Positions 60,780-64,000 of a DNA stretch of 64,000 nucleotides are shown piece after piece (within the stretch, counting starts at the first letter, position 1; the number at the start of each line of letters is the position of its first letter). The notes beneath the pieces were generated by a model. It ran no database searches and was not told the DNA's origin. It saw only the letters and a list, made by a program, of their open reading frames with translations. The DNA is taken from the NCBI GenBank assembly GCA_001725945.1, contig LRMT01000125.1, forward strand, positions 62,001 through 126,000, given 5' to 3'. The position numbers were made by a program, and so were the translations under genes. This stretch comes from Cupriavidus sp. UYMMa02A. GTDB lineage: Bacteria > Pseudomonadota > Gammaproteobacteria > Burkholderiales > Burkholderiaceae.

Positions 60780-61302
60780 ATGGCGCTGTACCAGCTCGGC
60801 GAACTCGTTCCCAATATCGATCAGGACGCCTATGTGGCTCCCGAAGCCACCATCATCGGCAACGTGACCATGAAGTCGCGCGCAGTGCATGGCCGGGCGT
60901 GGTGATCCGGGGCGACAACGAACCGATCGTGGTGGGCGTGGACACCAACATCCAGGAAGGCTCCGTGCTGCACACTGACCCGGGCTGCCCGCTGACGCTC
61001 GGCGACAAGGTCTCCATCGGCCACCAGGCCATGCTGCATGGCTGCACCGTCGGCGAGGGCTCGCTGATCGGCATCCAGGCCGTGGTGCTGAACCGTGCCG
61101 TGATCGGCAAGGAGTGCCTGGTCGGCGCGGGCGCGTGGTCACCGAAGGCAAGGTGTTCCCCGACCGCTCGCTGATCCTGGGCGCGCCGGCCAAGGTGGTG
61201 CGCGAACTGACCGACCAGGACGTGGCCAACCTCTACCGCAATGCCGAGACCTACGCCACACGCCAGGCCATGTACAAGCAACAGCTCAAGCGGATCGACT
61301 GA
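60780..61302 (+). CDS. Gamma carbonic anhydrase family protein (frameshifted)
   Basis: Left-handed beta-helix protein of the YrdA/CaiE-like group. DQDAYVAPEATIIGNVTM, then after a break near 60897 VIRGDNEPIVVGVDTNIQEG, VLHTDPGCPLTLGDKVSIGH and ATLHG-like QAMLHGCTVGEGSLIGIQ carry the zinc His ligands. After a second break near 61135 it ends ILGAPAKVVREL. About 174 residues. Shine-Dalgarno AGGAGA before ATG 60780. Upstream of hslO in the same direction. Confidence 0.87.
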
Positions 61303-61344
61303 TACGCGCCGCTGTGGCTACAACCGATTGACAGACAGATTATT

Positions 61345-62345
61345 GTGACCGATACGACCACTACCGACACCCTGCAGAAGTTCCTGTTCGACGCGGCCCC
61401 CGTGCGCGGCGAACTGGTCCGCATGGAAGCCACCTGGCGCGAAGTGCTGAACCGCCACGCTATCCCGCGCCGGTGCGGCGCGTGCTGGGCGAGATGATGG
61501 CTGCCGCCGCGCTGCTGTCGGCCAACCTCAAGTTCAACGGCGCGCTCGTCATGCAGCTCCATGGCGACGGTCCGGTGCGCATGCTGGTGGTGGAATGCCT
61601 GTCCGACCTGTCGATGCGCGCCACGGCCAAACTGGCCGACGACGCGAAGATCGCCGATGACGCCACGCTGGCCGAGCTGGTCAATGTCCACGGCCACGGC
61701 CGCTTTGCCATCACGCTGGACCCCAAGGACAAGCTGCCGGGCCAGCAGCCTTACCAGGGTATCGTGCCGCTGGCCGACGCCCACGGGCCGCTGGCCTCGA
61801 TGAGCGCCGTGCTCGAGCACTACATGCAGGCCTCCGAGCAGCTCGACACGCGCCTGTGGCTGGCCGCCGACGACCATGCCGCGGCGGGCATGCTGCTGCA
61901 GAAGCTGCCGTCGTACGGCGGCACGCAGGAGGTCGGCGAAACCGGGGCGGCCCTGTCGGGCCAGGGCCGTGCGCAGGACCTCGATACCTGGGACCGCGCC
62001 TGCCAGCTCGGCAACACGCTGAAGCCGGAAGAGCTGCTGGCCGAGACGCCGGACACGCTGCTGCGCCGCCTGTTCTGGGAAGACCTGCAGGAGACCGGCC
62101 TGCACGTGTTCGAGCCGATGACGCCGCACTTCCATTGCTCGTGCTCGCGTCCCAAGGTGGCGGGCATGCTGCAGTCGCTGGGGCAGGAAGAAATCGACAG
62201 TATCTTGGCCGAGCGCGGCAACGTGGAAATCCATTGCGATTTCTGCGGCCAGCGCTACGAGTTCGATGCCGTGGACTGCGCCCAGCTCTTTACGCCGGCC
62301 CATATCGCCACCGGCGCGGGCGAAGGTGCTCATCACCATCACTGA
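61345..62345 (+). CDS. hslO: Redox-regulated chaperone Hsp33 (frameshifted)
   Basis: Holdase activated by oxidation. From GTG 61345 (TDTTTTDTLQKFLFDAAPVR), with a break near 61465, then VRRVLGEMMAAAALLSANLKF and LPGQQPYQGIVPL. The C-terminal zinc switch shows the CSC motif in HFHCSCSRPKV and the CDFC motif in VEIHCDFCGQRYEF, with the expected spacing. It ends in four His. Normal length of about 333 residues. Confidence 0.92.
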
Positions 62346-62351
62346 GCCGGA

Positions 62352-62463
62352 ACCGGCCCGTTGGGCCGGTGATACGACGGGCATGTCGGGTGTGAACCGC
62401 CCTGCAGGGCGCCAGTCCAACAGCTAAGCTGTTGTCAATGGCGCCAGGTTCGAGTCTGGCGCC
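62352..62463. promoter_or_regulatory. Stacked hairpins in hslO-lipoprotein spacer
   Basis: ACCGGCCC/GGGCCGGT (62352-62370) could end the hslO transcript. Further on, CAACAGC-TAA-GCTGTTG (62418-62434) and GGCGCCAG-8-CTGGCGCC (62440-62463) are perfect stems. A second GGCGCCAG at 62408 could compete for the last arm. No T-tracts. Confidence 0.45.
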
Positions 62464-62493
62464 TGGTACTTGGTGCTCCCATCCTTCGCTGCC

Positions 62494-62864
62494 ATGCCTG
62501 CCGCTCGTTTCCCCTCTCTGCCTGCCTTGCTGGCGCCACGCTGCTGGCCGGCGGCTGCGCCGCTCCGGTGCCGCGCGATGTGAACGGAAGCCCCGCCACC
62601 GCAAGGCTGGCTCCGGATGCAACGCCAGCCACCCCACTCAGCCCCGAGCAAAGGCAGCAGTTGGACGCCCTGAACCAGCAAATTCTGCGCGACCAGGAAG
62701 CCGCCATCCACCAGCAACAGGCATACGAGGCGGCCTATCGCGCATACGCCTATCCGACCACAAGCTGGAATCTCTTTTATGGAGGCTGGGGCGGTGGCCA
62801 CTGGGGCGGTGGCGTGGGCATCAGTTCGCCCGGCTACTGGGGCGGCTACCCGTACCGGTGGTAG
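62494..62864 (+). CDS. Small lipoprotein with Gly/Trp-rich tail (frameshifted)
   Basis: MPAARFPSLPA joins, after a break near 62530, to ATLLAGGCAAPVPRD, giving a lipobox LAGGC. The mature part has a helical QRQQLDALNQQILRDQEAAI segment followed by a Gly/Trp/Tyr-rich end (NLFYGGWGGGHWGGGVG). About 122 residues. It resembles small outer-membrane lipoproteins of Burkholderiaceae; no function known. Confidence 0.65.
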
Positions 62865-62909
62865 TGGCGGCAAGCCCGCCCGCGACGGAGCTGGCCAGTC
62901 CGCATGGGC

Positions 62910-63251
62910 TCAGTGGCGGCCGGTGGCCGCAGTGGAATTCGGGGGCGGCGGCAGCGGCGGCGTGGCGCTGACCTTCGGCGCCGGTGCGACGAACTGCACG
63001 AATACCTCGCCGTCCTTCACCATGCCCAGCTCATAGCGGGCGCGCTCTTCGATGGCACCCGTGCCATCCTGCAGGTCCTTCACTTCGCCTTCCAGCTTGG
63101 CATTGCGCAGCTTCAGCGTCTGGTTGCGCGTGGCCTGCTCCTGCACCTGCCGGTTGAGTTCCCAGACCCGCAGCCAACCGCCCTTGCCGAGCCAGAGCGG
63201 ATACTGGATGGCGAGCAACAGCACGAACAACAGCAAAGAAATCAGGCGCAT
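62910..63251 (-). CDS. ftsB: Cell division protein FtsB
   Basis: Intact bitopic division protein that bridges FtsQ and FtsL. From ATG 63251, one transmembrane helix ([18 protein letters not shown]) and a periplasmic coiled coil ([19 protein letters not shown]) are followed by [25 protein letters not shown], the conserved FtsB end. A Pro-rich tail follows. About 113 residues. Downstream of eno, the usual arrangement. Confidence 0.92.
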   Translation of the reverse strand: MRLISLLLFVLLLAIQYPLWLGKGGWLRVWELNRQVQEQATRNQTLKLRNAKLEGEVKDLQDGTGAIEERARYELGMVKDGEVFVQFVAPAPKVSATPPLPPPPNSTAATGRH

Positions 63252-63409
63252 GAGGCGTGGCGGACGGAAATTTCCGCACAATGATGTGCGAACTCGGGCC
63301 ATAAGGCAATGCCGGCCAGATTTCGATACAAATCCGAATACAAAAACGGCGGCAGCCGGATGAAATCCGTGCCGCCGCCGTCAGGGGCGCGTCAGGCGCC
63401 TGCCTGGGT

Positions 63410-64000
<591 letters not shown>

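Noticed and set aside
62400-62465. Possible tRNA gene based on GTTCGAGTC
   Set aside because: No acceptor stem or D-arm can be formed and the T-stem pairing is out of register.

Overview
This 64 kb window is a GC-rich chromosomal segment of a beta-proteobacterium of the family Burkholderiaceae. It is most like Cupriavidus, judging from protein flavour and gene order (cysS-alkA-like-accA-tilS-lysC-tRNA-Ser, ppiA-ppiB-lpxH-cysE-trmJ-suhB, bamC-dapA, ftsB-eno). A 13.2 kb integrated phage-like element interrupts the chromosome. Many genes, including essential ones (accA, cysS, lysC, bamC, dapA neighbours), carry apparent frameshifts that a one- or two-base correction would repair. I read these as base-calling or assembly errors, annotate each gene over its restored span, and note where the break lies.

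Layout. 1-4.3 kb: Mpo1-like and YihY membrane proteins, wrbA, a DUF2069 protein and an FAD-linked oxidase. 4.3-13.0 kb: a leftward cluster of IclR regulator, five-gene peptide ABC importer, outer-membrane porin and N-formylglutamate amidohydrolase, which looks like one uptake-and-use pathway. 13.4-15.8 kb: aminopropyltransferase-like protein, DUF1275 membrane protein and host-attachment protein. 15.8-16.1 kb: remnant of an older integrase.

16.203-29.375 kb: the integrated element, bounded by a 46-bp direct repeat that includes the 3' end of tRNA-Ser(GCU). In order it holds a tyrosine integrase, a very long hairpin, two convergent small HTH proteins, a structured non-coding region, a primase-helicase with a VapE-like C-terminus, clustered iteron-like repeats, another HTH protein, a lambda gpE-type major capsid protein, six small overlapping genes of unknown function, two virion-surface or tail-type proteins, and at the right end a small membrane protein and a DUF6680 protein. 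No terminase, portal, protease, tape measure or lysis genes are visible. The layout resembles a P4/PICI-type satellite that carries its own capsid gene, or a strongly reduced prophage.

29.36-64 kb: dense housekeeping region. It covers amino-acid synthesis (lysC, cysE, dapA), translation and tRNA (tilS, cysS, trmJ, threonylcarbamoyl-AMP synthase-like, ribosomal oxygenase), fatty-acid synthesis (accA), DNA repair (alkA-like, mutS), envelope (lpxH, bamC, ftsB), protein folding (ppiA, ppiB, slyD, hslO), polyphosphate and stress (ppk2, uspA), an acyl-CoA synthetase with a palindromic operator, and the 3' part of eno running off the window.
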